60,000 nucleotides of DNA from Polytrichum commune (GCA_950295325.1 OX485805.1:21751501-21811500); one strand, 5' to 3'. Positions 11,850 through 23,846 are shown, counted from the first letter of the stretch. A program made the numbers and translations. The notes: generated by a model from the letters alone, not told the origin.

Positions 11850-12742
11850 CCAAGGCTAAAAAAAACTTGACACAACACTTTATATTGAGTTTGAGAAATA
11901 ATGGGCTTGTGTATACTATGACTTGCCTTGGGCATCCCTATAGTGTGGCCCATAGTACAAACCATCCCGTAGGAAATAGCGTGCAACCCTATTTACACTT
12001 ATTATGCCCCCATGATATACCACCTCCTTCCCATATGTTGGAAGTCTTTCAAATGCACAGTACTACTTTCAATCTAATAGAGAACTTGTAATTCACAACA
12101 TGGACCTCTAATATTAAGTACAATGGGTTGATATAGCTTGCACCAACAATATTCTCCCCAATGTTTTTTAAGTGTGAAGGTAAGCTCAATGTTGTGGCCC
12201 ATAAATTTACCTTTCAAAAACATGTTGATGAACTTGCCAAAAATTCATGCCAAAGTTGCTTTCAATTAGAGTAAACTTAGGTCTTGGGCTCGCTTAATAA
12301 ATGGGTGTTCTAGCCAACTGAGCTATAGAAATGGGGTTGGAGATGCGAGGTATTGACCATGCACCCTGTGAGGCCAAACCACCCACCCTTAAGCGTCCTA
12401 GTCCGGGTGGGGGAATGGGGATCACATTCATATTCAATTAACTCCTTCTTCCCAACTTCGTAAATATCCATTACATTTCCCATCAACTCTTGCACACCAA
12501 TTTATTCCATAATACGAGTACAAGCATTGAAAAATGCTCTTCTTTATTTATTCCCTTCCTCCTACACTAATTCACAACCCCACACTCAAATCCATACTAA
12601 AGCTTATTGTGATTCCCTAACTTGTTATTGAACTACTTATCTAATTTAATATTATGTAAGAATCTAATTAACTAAACTATAACCTAGTCTAGTGTAACAC
12701 TTATCAACTACCTCCATCATATCGCTTTGGTCCCCTCTCCTT
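11850..12742. other. Unassigned intergenic sequence
   Basis: Nothing recognisable. Short conflicting frames only. Confidence 0.4.
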
Positions 12743-13270
12743 AGGCTTCAGCCACACCTTCATCCCAAAGGCAGCTAGGCTTCGGCCACCCCTTAATCCA
12801 GAGTGCAACCAGGTAGTTGTCTCACCTTAACTCCGAATGCAGCCAAGATTCGGCCACCCCTTACTCCAGAGTGCAACTAGGCTCTGCCTCACCTTAGTTC
12901 CGAATGCAGCCAGGCTTCGGCCACCCCTTAATCCAAAGTGCAGCCAGGCTTCGGCCACACCTTAATCCCGAATGCAGTCAGGCTTCGCCGCCCTTAATCC
13001 AAACTGTCACCAGGCTCTGCCGCCCTTAATCCAGAGTGCAACCAGGCTTTGCCTCACCTTAATTTCGAATGCAGCCAGGCTTCGGCCACCCCTTAATCCC
13101 GACTGCAACCAGGCTTCGGCCACACCTTAATTCCGAATGCAACCAGGCTTCGGCCACACCTTAATCCAGAGTGCAACCAGGCTTCGGCCACACCTTAATC
13201 CCGAATGCAGCCAGGCTTCGCCGCCCTTAATCCCGAACGCAACCAGGCTCTGCCGCCCCTAATCCAGATT
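12743..13270. repeat. 34-bp minisatellite, about 15 units
   Basis: Imperfect units of the type CAGGCTTCGGCCACACCTTA followed by ATCCCGAATGCAGC run head to tail. Variants swap GGCTTCGG/GGCTCTG, CCACACC/CCACCCC and CCGAATG/CCAGAGT, and some units lose a few bases around GCCGCCC. The variant types are interspersed rather than grouped, as expected for unequal exchange. The array is markedly more GC-rich than its surroundings. No long open frame crosses it. Confidence 0.9.
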
Positions 13271-13791
13271 CTTGGAGCCTCATCTCTCTAAATTCAAGAG
13301 AGAGACCCCCATTAGGACCCTCGCTCCCACACACACAAACAAGAGGGACACACCTCAAAAAACAAGAGGGCTTAACCCGTCCCTCTCTCCTACTTAGTAG
13401 GAACTTATCTTATCCACTAAACCCTCACCCCCTAAACCAACACCACGGGTCCCAATTCAAACACTTAAACCCCGAGGCACTTCCCCTTGCTTCATCCAAC
13501 ACTACTCACTTAACCAAAACACTCCCTAATGCCACTAAGCTTCTAATTACCACACAAAATAGGCTTAAGGCCTAAAACATAAATCCACACCAAGCCTCAC
13601 TCTTTTTATACTTTTTGATATTTCAATAATGACCTCAAATGCAATTCTAAGTAGATTCTAAACATAAAACAAATATGAGCAACCATTTTGGGCTCATACA
13701 CCCCTTGCATGCTAAGTGAGGGCTCTGCCAGCTGATCAACATCCCCAAAGCCAATGGTAGTGAGCCACATTGGAGTATCTCACTACATTGC
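13271..13791. other. Unassigned intergenic sequence
   Basis: C-rich at the left, where AGAGGGACA-like words occur, then AT-rich. No supported feature. Confidence 0.35.
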
Positions 13792-13996
13792 TTATGGTAT
13801 TTAGTGTCACTTACTATTCAAAGTTATACAATGCAATAACTATTTATTGAGAACAAAGTTTTTTACCAAGCAAAGTCATATATGTTCTATAATGCTCAAA
13901 CAACCTATTCAACTTTTGTGAGCAAAGATTGAAATCAAGAGTAAGAGATTATTGTATTGCATGATCTCAACTAGTAAGTGACACTAAGTACCATAA
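13792..13996. mobile_element. MITE related to 55148-55363
   Basis: The left end TTATGGTATTTAGTGTCACT is matched by an inverted right end (TAAGTGACACTAAGTACCATAA). The interior (ACCAAGCAAAGTCATATATG and neighbours) is shared with the element at 55148-55363. No convincing target duplication, so the superfamily is unassigned. Confidence 0.65.
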
Positions 13997-15137
13997 ATGA
14001 TGTATAGATAGATAGACAGATAGAAATGTTGTCCTCGATTATAGGCAAGTGTGCATGGAGGGTCACATCGTCTGTGAGCCACTACCCACCTTTTGGTGGT
14101 GGACTCTATGTAATGAACCAGGTCTAACATAACCATTAAGTTCCCAACTGAAGACGAGAGGGATAGGGAGATACAGTGAGAGGAGCACTTCTAGCTAGAA
14201 AAGGTTGGAGGACTTGGTTTCAAATTTACATACGTTGAAGATGATGACAAAGAAAGAGCAAATGATGGTGGTGTGTACTTGGGTTTGAATTGTTTTGATA
14301 TGTATGGGGGGAAGTTTGCGTGTCACTAAATACAAGTAGCTGGTTGATGCAAGTGCGTTTTGGTTGCCTATTAATAGTCGCCTCTAACATATCCCTTCAA
14401 AGGTTGTGGGACTCTAAAAGTTGAACTTCAGCTTCTCTTCTTTTATACCCATAATATATTACCACTTTTGAATTACGGTCAAAATATCTTCAAAGGATTC
14501 TTCTGAAGGGTTCTTCCTATTTGTCCTTTTTGAACTTTTAAGTTTAGGTTTACAATTTCAACAAGGAATAGTTGTGATTCTAGAAGTTGGGGTCAATCTT
14601 ACTCGCCTCCCAAGCCCATAACTTAAACCTTTAGAGTCATGGGTGAAATATCTTCGAAAGAGTTCCTATGAAGGCTCCTCCTATTCGTACTTTTTGTAGT
14701 TCACAAACTTTAGGGTTACACTCGAACAAGGCGTAATTGTGAAAAAATGCCTAGTTATCTACACATAAGTTCTCTTTGAATCGTTTACGTAGCTAACATT
14801 GGTATGTGTAGGCTTTGGTTTAAGCAACGCAACTTGCTTGACATCTCATCAATAGTAGCATAGAGAGTGACAATGCCTCTACTTTTGCCAACATTAGCAT
14901 CTCTAGTTATAGAGCTTCATCGTCCGGAAGATATCGTCTACATTTACTTTTTAGTAAGATCCAATTATTTTGAATTCATTAAAGATCGATTGTGCATGTG
15001 TGTTTGGTTGCATGCTCACAAAACTATCTAAGAAACTTTTTAGAAGTCCTCTAGGATCAGGGTCAATTTCTTTTTATTTGTGGTTTTAATAAACCCGTCC
15101 CAAGTTTACATATGAGCTCACGGCTATGAACAAGGTG
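13997..15137. other. Unassigned intergenic sequence
   Basis: Contains a short GATA run near 14004-14022 and a loosely repeated pair near 14475 and 14650 (AAATATCTTC...AAG...TTC...TTCCTATT/CTATTCGT). This may be an old tandem duplication. No gene recognised. Confidence 0.35.
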
Positions 15138-15239
<102 letters not shown>

Positions 15240-15364
15240 TTGAATATTACATGAAGTTAATGTCTCAACAAAAAATTCAAATAGGATGACTTTCTCATCA
15301 TATGAATTGTTTTGTAAGATCATTTTTCTTATTCTTTTTGGGAACACAGGATGCGCTTGACCAC

Positions 15365-15500
15365 CTGGCTAGTTTTTTCCATCAAGTAGAGAGAAGATTT
15401 CACAACCCGGAATTGAACCGCCAACCACTTTATTCGGTTTTGAGTACCTCTCCACTATCATCCAATAGTTTAGGGTCATCTCAGACCACATTTGTAAGAT
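15365..15500 (-). repeat. tRNA-derived SINE-like sequence, copy 1
   Basis: On the minus strand, TAGTGGAGAGG (15457-15447) fits a pol III A box and GGTTCAATTCC (15419-15409) fits a B box, about 38 bases apart. The surrounding 130 bases, including TTCTCTCTACTTGATGG downstream, recur on the plus strand at 57150-57300. Two diverged copies with A and B boxes suggest a SINE head. Poly(A) tails and target duplications are not evident. Confidence 0.5.
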
Positions 15501-15599
15501 CATCAAGAGGTTGAAGGCTTGTGTTATAAAAATATTGACAATAAGTTTTTGTTGTGTAAGGTAAGAATGCCTAATTCGATTACTAATCTTTAATGGAAA

Positions 15600-16262
15600 C
15601 ATATATTTGAGTGGTGTGTGGTTATTTGTGAATCTAAAACACGTAAAAAAGGCAATATGTGAACATAATTACATGCTCAAAACACATAGTGGTGTTGGGC
15701 TATTCAAAATTGTATTTTCTAGCTTATCCTACAAGGATGGGTGGGTCAAGCTTAGGTTGCTGTGAGGTTTAGGATAGTGAGTCCCATGCACATACCTATT
15801 TTAGATCCTAAAATTCTCTCAAAGTTTGAGAGGCGGAAAGAGGAGGTCCCAATCATTCACCCAACTTTCAAAACATGCTCCAATAAACAAGCTCCTTAAC
15901 TCCTAAACACTTTTCACTTGTTCATACTAATTGTGTATTCTCTCTTTGTCCTAGATGATATGAAGTCTTCATCAAACTCTTTCCAGATAACTTTGTGTCT
16001 AAGTATCAAGAAAATGAAGCTCGCAAGACAACAAACTCCCACTATCTACGTGCTATCTACCCAAAAAGTCACATCAAAATCTACATTCACGTCGTATAGT
16101 TTTTAAATATAGTATGTATGAGAGGCCCAATCAATCAGTCTCCAAAAACAATTTAATGATTAATAGAGAGTTCTCTCAACGAAGGACCAAACCCATGGTT
16201 TCATCCTTCTTTGAGAGACTTCACGGATAACTCTATCAGACTCAAATCACAAAAACAGGGTA
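15600..16262 (+). repeat. Dispersed repeat, paired with 57470-57870
   Basis: Shared landmarks in the same order as the 57-kb copy include CTAGCTTATCCTACAAGGATGG/CTAGC..CCTACTAGGATGG, a GTCCCATGCACAT-like block, CTCAAAGTTTGAGAGG, GAGGAGGTCCC, CACCCAACTTTCAAAA and a block on TTTGAGAGACTT. This copy is longer in the middle, near 15900-16120. Family unknown. Confidence 0.6.
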
Positions 16263-16471
16263 TGTCTGAGTTGACAATGACCGGGGAGATTTTTGGGCAT
16301 AATCGGTCAAAATCTTAGAGTTTCCAAATCCAACCGGTTACACGATGTGGCCTTTTGGTTTTCCTTCATTAATTTGAGGTTTATTTCATAGATTCCTCTA
16401 GAACGATCGGTACACAACATTATTCAAATCCATAACAATGTTCTACGAGACTGACAATATTCTACAAAATC

Positions 16472-16500
16472 TTCCTCACATTCAGGCTGAATGTGAGGAA
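16472..16500. repeat. Perfect palindrome, 14-bp arms, one-base centre
   Basis: TTCCTCACATTCAG and its exact complement are separated by a single G. It lies at the start of the expanded segment. The word TGTGAG recurs once in each 140-bp unit that follows. Confidence 0.9.
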
Positions 16501-16560
16501 CACTCTGCACAATAAAGTCACTCCCACAAAACACTCTTATGAATCTGAATCTGAATAATG

Positions 16561-17484
16561 TTTTGTAGTTTCCCCGAAGTCTTTGAACTTCAACCAATAG
16601 TTATTCCTCAAACTCAACCGATTAATGCATCATCTGTAAATGTGAGAAATATTCCACAAAATATTGTCAGTCCCACAAAACACTGCTATGAATCTGAATA
16701 ATGTTTTGTAGTTTCCCCAAAATCTTTGAACTTCAACCGGTTATTATTCCTCAAACTCAACCAGTGCATCATTTGTAAATGTGAGAAATATTCCGCAAAA
16801 TACTGTCAGTCCCACAAAACACTGCTATGATACCGAATAATGTTTTGTAGTTTCCCTAAAGTCTTTGAACTTCAACCGGTTGTTATTCCTCAAACTCAAC
16901 CAGTGCATCATCTGTAAATGTGAGAAATATTCTGCAAAATACTATCAGTCCCACAAAACACTGCTATGAATCTGAATAATGTTTTGTAATTTCCCTAAAG
17001 TCTTTGAACTCCAACCGGTTGTTATTCCTCAAACTCAACCAATTAATGCATCATCTGTAAATGTGAGAAATATTTCTGCAAAATACTGTCAGTCCCACTG
17101 AACACTGTTATGAATCTGAATAATGTTTTAAAGTTTCCCTAAACTCTTTGAACTTCAACCGGTTATTATTCCTCAAACTCAACTAGTGCATCATCTGTAA
17201 ATGTGAGAAATATTCTGCAAAACACTGTCAGTCCCACAAAACACTGCTATGATACCGAATAATGTTTTGTAGTTTCCCTAAAGTCTTTGAACTTCAACCG
17301 GTTGTTATTCCTCAAACTCAACCAGTGCATCATCTGTAAATGTGAGAAATATTCAGCAAAATACTATCAGTCCCACAAAACACTGCTATGAATCTGAATA
17401 ATGTTTTGTAATTTCCCTAAAGTCTTTGACCTCCAACCGGTTATTATTCCTCAAACTCAACCAATTAATGCATCATATGTAAAC
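16561..17484. repeat. 139-143 bp tandem repeat, about seven units
   Basis: The phrase TTTTGTA(G/A)TTTCC opens units at 16561, 16704, 16843, 16982, 17125, 17264 and 17404, giving periods of 143, 139, 139, 143, 139 and 140. The 143-base units retain an extra AATTAA-type insertion before TGCATCAT. Units with ACCGAATAATG and with AATCTGAATAATG alternate in part, suggesting duplication of two-unit blocks. Confidence 0.93.
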
Positions 17485-17702
17485 TAGCAGTCATGGGTTC
17501 TCCCCGTTCATTGGTTTGCAATTGGATATTATAATATTTACAACGTCATGACAAGCTCATGTCAGTGCAACATGGAGCAGAAAGCTAAGGGAATGATGTG
17601 GTCAATTACGTTACGGGGATGGCCTTCACGTCGCCAAATCTGAACTTCACATCTGGTGGTAAATGTATAAAGCCTGTGTGGGGATGCTGCTCTGAAGGTC
17701 CT

Positions 17703-17992
17703 GCATCGAGGCTAGGGGAAATATCATATCACACACGAGGAGCATATATATGTATATATATATATACACACACCTCTCGCATCCATCCAACATAACAACT
17801 TGACCCCGCTTTATAGGTTTGTGGCCCTATCATCTCCAATGACTTGGACCCGACGAGCTTGGGGTCTTTAAAGCTAATCCCGGTGTGTCAAATCAACCAA
17901 GATAAGAACCTTCTTATTGCCTACACACTATTTCAAGGCCTTTATGTTGGATGAATAGGAGGTACATTTTGTATGCGATAATTCCCTCTCGT
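17703..17992. mobile_element. Mutator-like MITE, copy 2
   Basis: The interior matches 11629-11839 (CATCCATCCAACATAA on the left, TTTATGTTGGATGAAT on the right). The 10-bp duplication TGAAGGTCCT lies at 17693-17702 and 17993-18002. The left arm contains a (TA)n(CA)n microsatellite near 17745-17773. The terminal alignment is imperfect on the left, where about 10 extra bases precede the recognisable end. Confidence 0.72.
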
Positions 17993-18002
17993 TGAAGGTC
18001 CT

Positions 18003-19408
18003 CACGGAAGTTCAAGGAAGCATGCATTATCGTCGCCAAGAAGGCTCTAAGAATCTCTCTCTCTCTCAATTTCATGAATACATTAAGTTTTTTTTAAATA
18101 AACTAGAAAAAGAATCCAAGAAACGTACATATGACAATAATGAGTTGAAGTGAGCAACCCAAGAAGGAATTTTCTATCTTGCTAAAACCGAGTATTATTT
18201 AAATCTAGAGAATCAAGATGGCTACGAGTAAGACGGTTGATCTCTACACCTTGATTTACACCATGATTTACCTTTATTTGAGTAGTTATGAAAACCCTAA
18301 AAATGCCGTCTCTTAGGCTTACATCAACGGATTAAAAAAGGAAGACGCCAACCACTTCCATGCACAAGTATGACTCCTCTTGGCTCTACCGCTTTGCAAA
18401 CTTACCTCTATGCAAAGTTACTTGCATGGTCTTCATGTTTTTACGTCAAAGGTCTTAGTCTGTACACAATGCCTACACTACTTGGCCCACCTCTACAAAG
18501 CTATAGGGTAGTGTAGGCACATGGTCAACCGCACTCAATTGCTATCCATTTTCCTATTTCTGCACATTTTAAAAACTGTGTGTGATGATGCCATGGCAAA
18601 CAACAAGGTGTTGAACTAAACTATGTGACTAACAGGTGCGCATGCATGTTTGAAGTTCTTAATTCCTCTATGCAATTTCTCTTGGTGACATAGACAACAC
18701 TTGGGTGTAGTTGTGGACACCTATTGTGTGTACACTAACACTTTGGTGTTGTTTGTATATAGGCATAGGTGAGGCTTACCCCTCCTAGAAATCTTGCATG
18801 GGAATAAATATAGAATGATACTACAATCTCACATGTCTAACAACTATCTTAATTTTCTTGCTTGAAACAATCTTACTTGAAGGATTATGTTTGAGTTTCT
18901 GAAGCACTTAGAATCCCATCCTCCCACCCGAAAAAGTTGTAGGGAAGGAAGTTGTTTAGACTTTACATTACTGGAAATATGCTTAAAATAACTTACATGA
19001 ACTTAACTTGCATTTGACCTTCCTCTTGAAAGATGCTTTTGCCATTAACTGAAAAGCTTTGCATTTAAAAAGTTTGAACTTGTCATGGCAAGACAAAAGT
19101 TTGGCTCTCCCCTTAGTTGACCTCGAGATTCATAAAATTTTGAGGACCTTTGTGGGTCAAAATTAAAGGGAGGAACATTTGTGGGCAAAAGATAGTAATA
19201 CATGTCCGTGAAGAGAAGAGGAACGTCCGTGGTGAGAACAAATTGAAAGGATTGGGGAACAAGTAGAAGGATTTGGGAACGTCATCTTTTTTACATCGGG
19301 AAAGAGTGGTTGCCTTGGGATTCTTTGGATTTTCGGGTGGGGAACTCGAGCTCATGTCCTTGATCCCTAGATCATTTCGTCCACAAACGCTTTGTTTAAA
19401 TACCGCTC
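18003..19408. other. Unassigned intergenic sequence
   Basis: Contains a short (CT)n run near 18055. No domain-bearing frame or terminal repeat recognised. Confidence 0.35.
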
Positions 19409-19409
19409 T

Positions 19410-19583
19410 CAGAGTGAAGGAATTATTGCATAGAAACATACCTTTCATTCATCCAACATAAGAGCTAAGGAATGGTATGCAACCCAGATGATACTATTTT
19501 TTGTTTATTTGACTCGAATATTAGCTTTAAAGATCATAAATTAATTCAGTCCAAGTCATTTGAGATGAATCAGCCAAAAACCT
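19410..19583. mobile_element. Mutator-like MITE, copy 3, truncated, reversed
   Basis: Matches the 17.7-kb copy in reverse: GGAATTATTGCATA, then CATTCATCCAACATAA, then TTAGCTTTAAAGA, then AGTCCAAGTCATTTGAGATG. It stops near 19583, where a different element-like sequence begins, so its second end is missing. Confidence 0.6.
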
Positions 19584-19584
19584 A

Positions 19585-20335
19585 GAGGGGGGCACAAGGG
19601 GTGCACCTACACTTGATTTATGTATACACGTGCGAGAACCCCCTATTTAATGGGGGATGTATTTACCTTCCTTTTTTGAATATTTTCCACCCTATAAGTA
19701 GCTAAATTTCTATTGGATGGTATTTTGTAACACCCTATCATTATACATAAATTTTAGAGTCGCATAATTATAATCACCTTATCTTATTTATAAGTAGTAG
19801 AAATTTCGTGTGAACAACTTGCACATACATCACACATACAATACACTATGCATACATTACACTGCGTAATATTACTCTACAAATTACACACATACAACTA
19901 TCATACTATAAACTTTAGCATATTGCGTATGGTTCTTGAACCCCCCAAGAAACCCTAAATATGCCAGCCAATCCTTCGATTCCTTCCATTGCCGGAAGAC
20001 AATACTTTTCATACAAAGGCGATCATTTCAACAAATCCATCCACATGTCCACATACATTTTGCCTATTTCTCATCCAATGTCACTAATGACAGATGATTT
20101 ATGTTGAACCTATAATTAAAACATCTAAACTAAATTTAATTTTTGCCACTTTATATCTAAATTTAAAAATACCACAACTTAAACCACACCGTACATATAT
20201 GTAATCCCCAAATTCACATTTAGAGGACGTTATTATATATTTAAAAAAAACATAAAAATTAAGCCTCTTAAATAAAATCCACCCTACATTTGCTCGCACG
20301 TGGTTTTCTACATTTTCGCCAATGGCCGCCCCTAG
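19585..20335. mobile_element. Possible larger relative of the GGGGGGTTCACT MITEs
   Basis: The left part (TATACACGTGCG then CCCCTATTTAATGGGGG and TATTTACCTT) and the right part (TCGCACGTGG then TTCTACATTTTCGCCAATGG) resemble the two ends of the MITE at 20417-20691 in matching order. The outermost bases, CTAGAGGGGGGC and GCCCCTAGAG, are only roughly inverted. No target duplication was found. The interior is AT-rich and non-coding. Confidence 0.35.
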
Positions 20336-20416
20336 AGAGGGGGTCAAACTTTTACGTTGCATGACATGCTCATCAACCTTTTTCTATGATTTTGCTTCTT
20401 CTTCATCATTCAAGTG

Positions 20417-20691
20417 CTCGGGGGGGGGTTCACTCCCTCTTATATTTTGCATACACGTGCGTTCGGGACCTAATATTTATTGGGGGGCTATTTACCTTGC
20501 AGAAAAGATTATAAGGTATGGTATTTTTCAAAATAAAGGTGTGATGGTATTTTACATGTAATCCTTTTTCATTATTTTAAAACACCCTATATTATATGTA
20601 AGTTTTTTACAAAATTTATCTACAATGAATATATTAGACCGTATTTTTTATCGCACGTTGTTCTACGATTTTCGCCAGTGAACCCCCTGAG
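20417..20691. mobile_element. MITE, Mutator-like, GGGGGGTTCACT ends, copy 2
   Basis: Ends CTCGGGGGGGGGTTCACT and AGTGAACCCCCTGAG with a perfect 9-bp duplication ATTCAAGTG (20408-20416, 20692-20700). The interior corresponds to the reverse complement of 8912-9196, including the TTTATTGGGGGG and ATACACGTGCGTTCGGGAC blocks. Confidence 0.9.
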
Positions 20692-20700
20692 ATTCAAGTG

Positions 20701-21059
20701 GCACCAATGAAACAAAAAGTGTAGCAATTTCATCCATGTTCGGATGATTGCGTTGAATGGATCGAAATGGAGAAACCGATGATACTTTTTGAAGACTTTA
20801 AAAATGAAAAATGAAAAATGAAAAACTTTCGGTCCAATGTTCGCCAAAAGATTTTTTTAATTTTTTTAATTTTTAAAAAAAATCCCGAGTTTTGGGAGCA
20901 AAATAAATGCTCGGGGTCGAGGAGTTATGGTGACACAAGAGATCTTTGGGGCAGGATCTACTTAATTAGCAAAGACAACTGTGACGAGCGTGTGAGAGTC
21001 TCAGTAGTCAAGTGTGAGACCTCATGTGTAACATGGCCCTAAGGGAAGTTGACCACGAA
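20701..21059. other. Unassigned intergenic sequence
   Basis: Poly-A/T-rich with three consecutive AAAATGA words near 20806-20824. No gene recognised. Confidence 0.35.
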
Positions 21060-21400
21060 GGGGCCCTAAAGTTGGCTAGCAATGAATGGGGAGAACCCTA
21101 AATTGTCTTATTAGTGTGGGTAAAAAAATCGGCATGGAAAAAATTAGCCTAGGCCACACTAATTTCCTTGTCAACTTGAAATTACTGACGTAGGTCCAAG
21201 ATCCCAAGTTTTCTCTCAAGTCTCCATGAAGACTTCTGACCAACACATTGAATATTAGTTACAGGACAAAAGTAACACAAAATGAAACAATCGCTTGCAT
21301 TGATTTTCCTAGGAGAACAATTACTGTGGCTCACGCTAATTTTCTACTGAAAATTTAGCGTAGGTTGAGTACAATTGTGGGCCCATATTAATACTCTTTG
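21060..21400. repeat. Diverged dispersed repeat, partner at 22870-23115
   Basis: Both copies contain, in order, an ATTAGTGTGG block, CTAAAG/AAGTCTCCATGAAGACTTC versus CAAGTTTCCATAGAGACTTC, GACAAAAGTA(A/G)CACAAAATGAAA, and an AACAA..TGTGG block near the end. Divergence is high. Family unknown. Confidence 0.45.
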
Positions 21401-21894
21401 TGGAAAATAACATGAGCTCTAGAAATTTATTGTGGCTCGTAGTAATAGGACTATTTAGTGTAGTTACAAATGAACCAGTTGAAGTTCAAGAGCGAGTTCA
21501 GAAAAAATTACTGATCATTTTAGAAGAATTTGTGAAATTTACGTCAAATTAATAAGGAGAAACCCACGTTCAAAATTGAACGTAGAAGAAAATCAAGCAC
21601 ATGAGGTGTATTACGCGTTCCTTAATTAAGCTCTCTATTAATTATGGGCTCTTGTGGTCTTGTATGTATTTCAAGTGGGTGGTGAGAATTGGTATGTTTG
21701 ACTTTAAGAAAAAGAATGTATTGGTACGCCTTTGATGTCAGCCAAGAGGTTTTTAAACTCAAAATTAGAGCTCTAACGATGGCCCGTTCCCAAAAGTCAG
21801 TTGTCAAAGCATTACGTGAAGGGGAGGTCACCCACGTTCAAAATTGCCGGTTTGGAAGCGGGGTTGGTAGGCCAAGGAAATGAATTTCGACCTT

Positions 21895-22105
21895 AACATG
21901 TGCCTCACTTAGAGGAGCTTGGTTTCGAGGATGGTCCTTCTCTTTTCTAGTTTTAGAAATGTTTGTTTTCAACTTCACTTGCAAACGGAGATTATTTTAA
22001 GCTTTACAAATCAGTTGTCTCGGTTTGGAGTTGTAAAACGGACGATTCTAGCCAATAACACAAGGGTCAACCTTGAAACCAAGCTTCCCATGGCAAGGCA
22101 CATGT
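21895..22105. mobile_element. MITE (AACATGTG family), copy 2
   Basis: Left AACATGTGCCTCACTTAGAG with GGAGCTTGGTTTCGAGG is matched by the inverted right arm CCTTGAAACCAAGCTTCCC...GGCACATGT. It is homologous to 3612-3821. Confidence 0.65.
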
Positions 22106-22252
22106 CAAGATCAAAATTCTTGTACCTTGGCTTACCTAAACTCTGTTTTGGAGTCGACGTTATTGAACGTGTGCAGCCTCCACATGAGAGCCATGTTCAA
22201 GTCACGTCCCTATCACAATCTATTGGAGCAGTCGGTTTTGCCCACCTCCTTA

Positions 22253-22748
22253 GGGTGAGTTTCCATGTAGGCCGCTCGCCCATCATATTCTAGTGTAAAT
22301 AAGGACAAACTCGTCCAAATGTAGAGGGAATCTAGTGGGATAGGGTTCATATGTGCCAACTACTGTAGCTACTCCAATCTTCTCAAATATGGACCCACCT
22401 ACTAACCTCCTCCTCCAAGTTACTCCCTCCATCCCCAAATGATTGTCCTACCCCCTGGAGTTTTGCATCCCAAAATGTTTGTCGGACAATCATTTTTGGG
22501 ACGAAGGGAGTACCAAAGATGGAGTTCTAAACCATCAGTCTTCAAATCCTTTGGTGGTTGGCACTTGTAGCTTAAAGCTTCTTTAGTGGGCGCACGGAAG
22601 TCTATTGGTCCGCGTCCATGTCCCTCCACATTGTAGCGGACTGTTAGAATGTGGTTGAATGGCGGCTTGTGCTTATCTACATGTGGACATCTCCAACCAA
22701 CTATTATCTAGAATATAGTGGACAAGCGGCCTACATGGAAACTCACCC
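22253..22748. mobile_element. Tourist-like MITE, GGGTGAGTTTCC ends, copy 1
   Basis: The left end GGGTGAGTTTCCATGTAGGC and the right end are inverted over about 30 bp (GCGGCC...CACCC). TTA precedes and TTG follows, an almost exact 3-bp duplication. Three relatives (23120, 55037, 56317) are preceded by TAA or CAA. It contains a nested Stowaway-like element at 22423-22510. Confidence 0.8.
22423..22510. mobile_element. Stowaway-like MITE nested in the Tourist-like element
   Basis: 88 bp beginning CTCCCTCCATCCCCAAAT and ending with the inverted ATTTTTGGGACGAAGGGAG, flanked by TA at 22421-22422 and 22511-22512. CTCCCTCCGTCCC-type ends with TA duplications are diagnostic of Stowaway elements. The related host elements at 23120 and 55037 lack this insert, giving empty-site comparisons. 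Confidence 0.92.
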
Positions 22749-22869
22749 TTGGGTTAGTAGGTATTTCCAAGCAACTTGTGGAGATTCTCGCCTCAAGTGG
22801 AGCTTGGAAGTTTCTGTGTATACAACTATCCTTAGTCCTCACACATGTGAGGAAGTTACAAGTTACCAA

Positions 22870-23115
22870 AGTGGGGTACAACAAATAGTTCTATTAGTGT
22901 GGGCTGAAAGTTAATGTGGAGTTAAGTAATGTGGCCGCACTAATTGAATAGTCCAGGTGGAAATAATGTGGGCCCAATTCCCTGGATCTTCTCTAAAGCA
23001 AGTTTCCATAGAGACTTCCAACCATCATCTTAAGTGACAAAAGTAGCACAAAATGAAATGAAATAAAACAATTGTTCACATCAATGTCTTGTGAAAACAA
23101 GTAATGTGGTCCATT
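22870..23115. repeat. Diverged dispersed repeat, partner of 21060-21400
   Basis: See the partner entry for the shared blocks. This copy ends exactly where the next Tourist-like element starts (TAA at 23117). Confidence 0.45.
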
Positions 23116-23119
23116 CTAA

Positions 23120-23485
23120 GGGTGAGTTTCCTTGTAGGTCGCTCGCCCACCACATTCTAGATAATAGTGGGTCGGAGGTATTCGCATGTAGCTCGCAAGC
23201 CGCCATCCAACCACATCATACTAAGCAGTCCGCTAAAATATGGAGGGCCATGGATACATGCTGCTAGACTTCCATGCGTCCACTAAAGAATCTTTAACCT
23301 ACAAGTATTGGTCACTAAAGAATTAAGATTGGTTGAAGACTCAAGGGAACTAGTGATGGTCTAGAACTCCATCCTTGGCAACAGGGTGAAGGAGGTTAGT
23401 AGATGGGCCCGGATTTGAGAATGTAGGAGTAGCTAGTTAGCACATACGAACCCTACCCCCATCATATTCCCTCTACATTTGAGCG
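23120..23485. mobile_element. Tourist-like MITE, copy 2, missing its right end
   Basis: Preceded by TAA, it starts GGGTGAGTTTCCTTGTAGGT and follows the 56317-56717 copy closely up to CCCTCTACATTTGAGCG. There the next element intervenes, and the expected right terminus is not found beyond it. Confidence 0.75.
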
Positions 23486-23846
23486 TTCACATGACACATT
23501 CCCATGACACATGTTTGCAGAAATGTGTCATGGGATTATTGGTTCCGGCCTAACCAAAATTCAATCCCAACCTAATCAAAATTCAATATCAGCCTCATTG
23601 GACTTCCGGTACCCTATAGATTACCGATGGGGCCCTGATTGGTAATAGGTGCCTCTACTATAAATATTCTAAGTATATATGATACAATATGCAGGTTGCA
23701 AGCTTTTCCATCAACTTCAAACTATAGTAGAGGCGTCTCTTCCCGATCAAGATCCCATAGGCAATTTATAGGGTACCTCAATTTTGATCAAGTAGGGACT
23801 ATTTTGATTATGCCAACCCAATAATCCCATGACACATTTCTCCGGC
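23486..23846. mobile_element. Nested element with 8-bp duplication TTTGAGCG
   Basis: TTTGAGCG occurs on both sides (23478-23485, 23847-23854). AAATGTGTCATGGGATTATT near the left is inverted at the right as AATAATCCCATGACACATTT. The left end also carries an extra inverted CCCATGACACAT, making a 12-bp hairpin. An 8-bp duplication suggests hAT, but the terminal bases are not typical. Confidence 0.6.

Larger units (their letters stand above)
16275..17513. mobile_element. hAT-like MITE enlarged by an internal tandem repeat
   Basis: The left end CAATGACCGGGGAGA and right end TCTCCCCGTTCATTG are inverted repeats. The flanking unique part (AATCCAACCGGTTACA, ATAGATTCCTCTAGAA, ACTAGCAGTCA) is shared with the 228-bp element at 33624-33851. 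That element has the same ends and an approximate 8-bp duplication. The present copy is about 1 kb longer because one internal segment is reiterated. I see no clean target duplication for this copy. Confidence 0.65.

Noticed and set aside
16561-17484. CRISPR or centromeric satellite
   Set aside because: No spacers, and only about seven units inside a transposon; too short to call centromeric.
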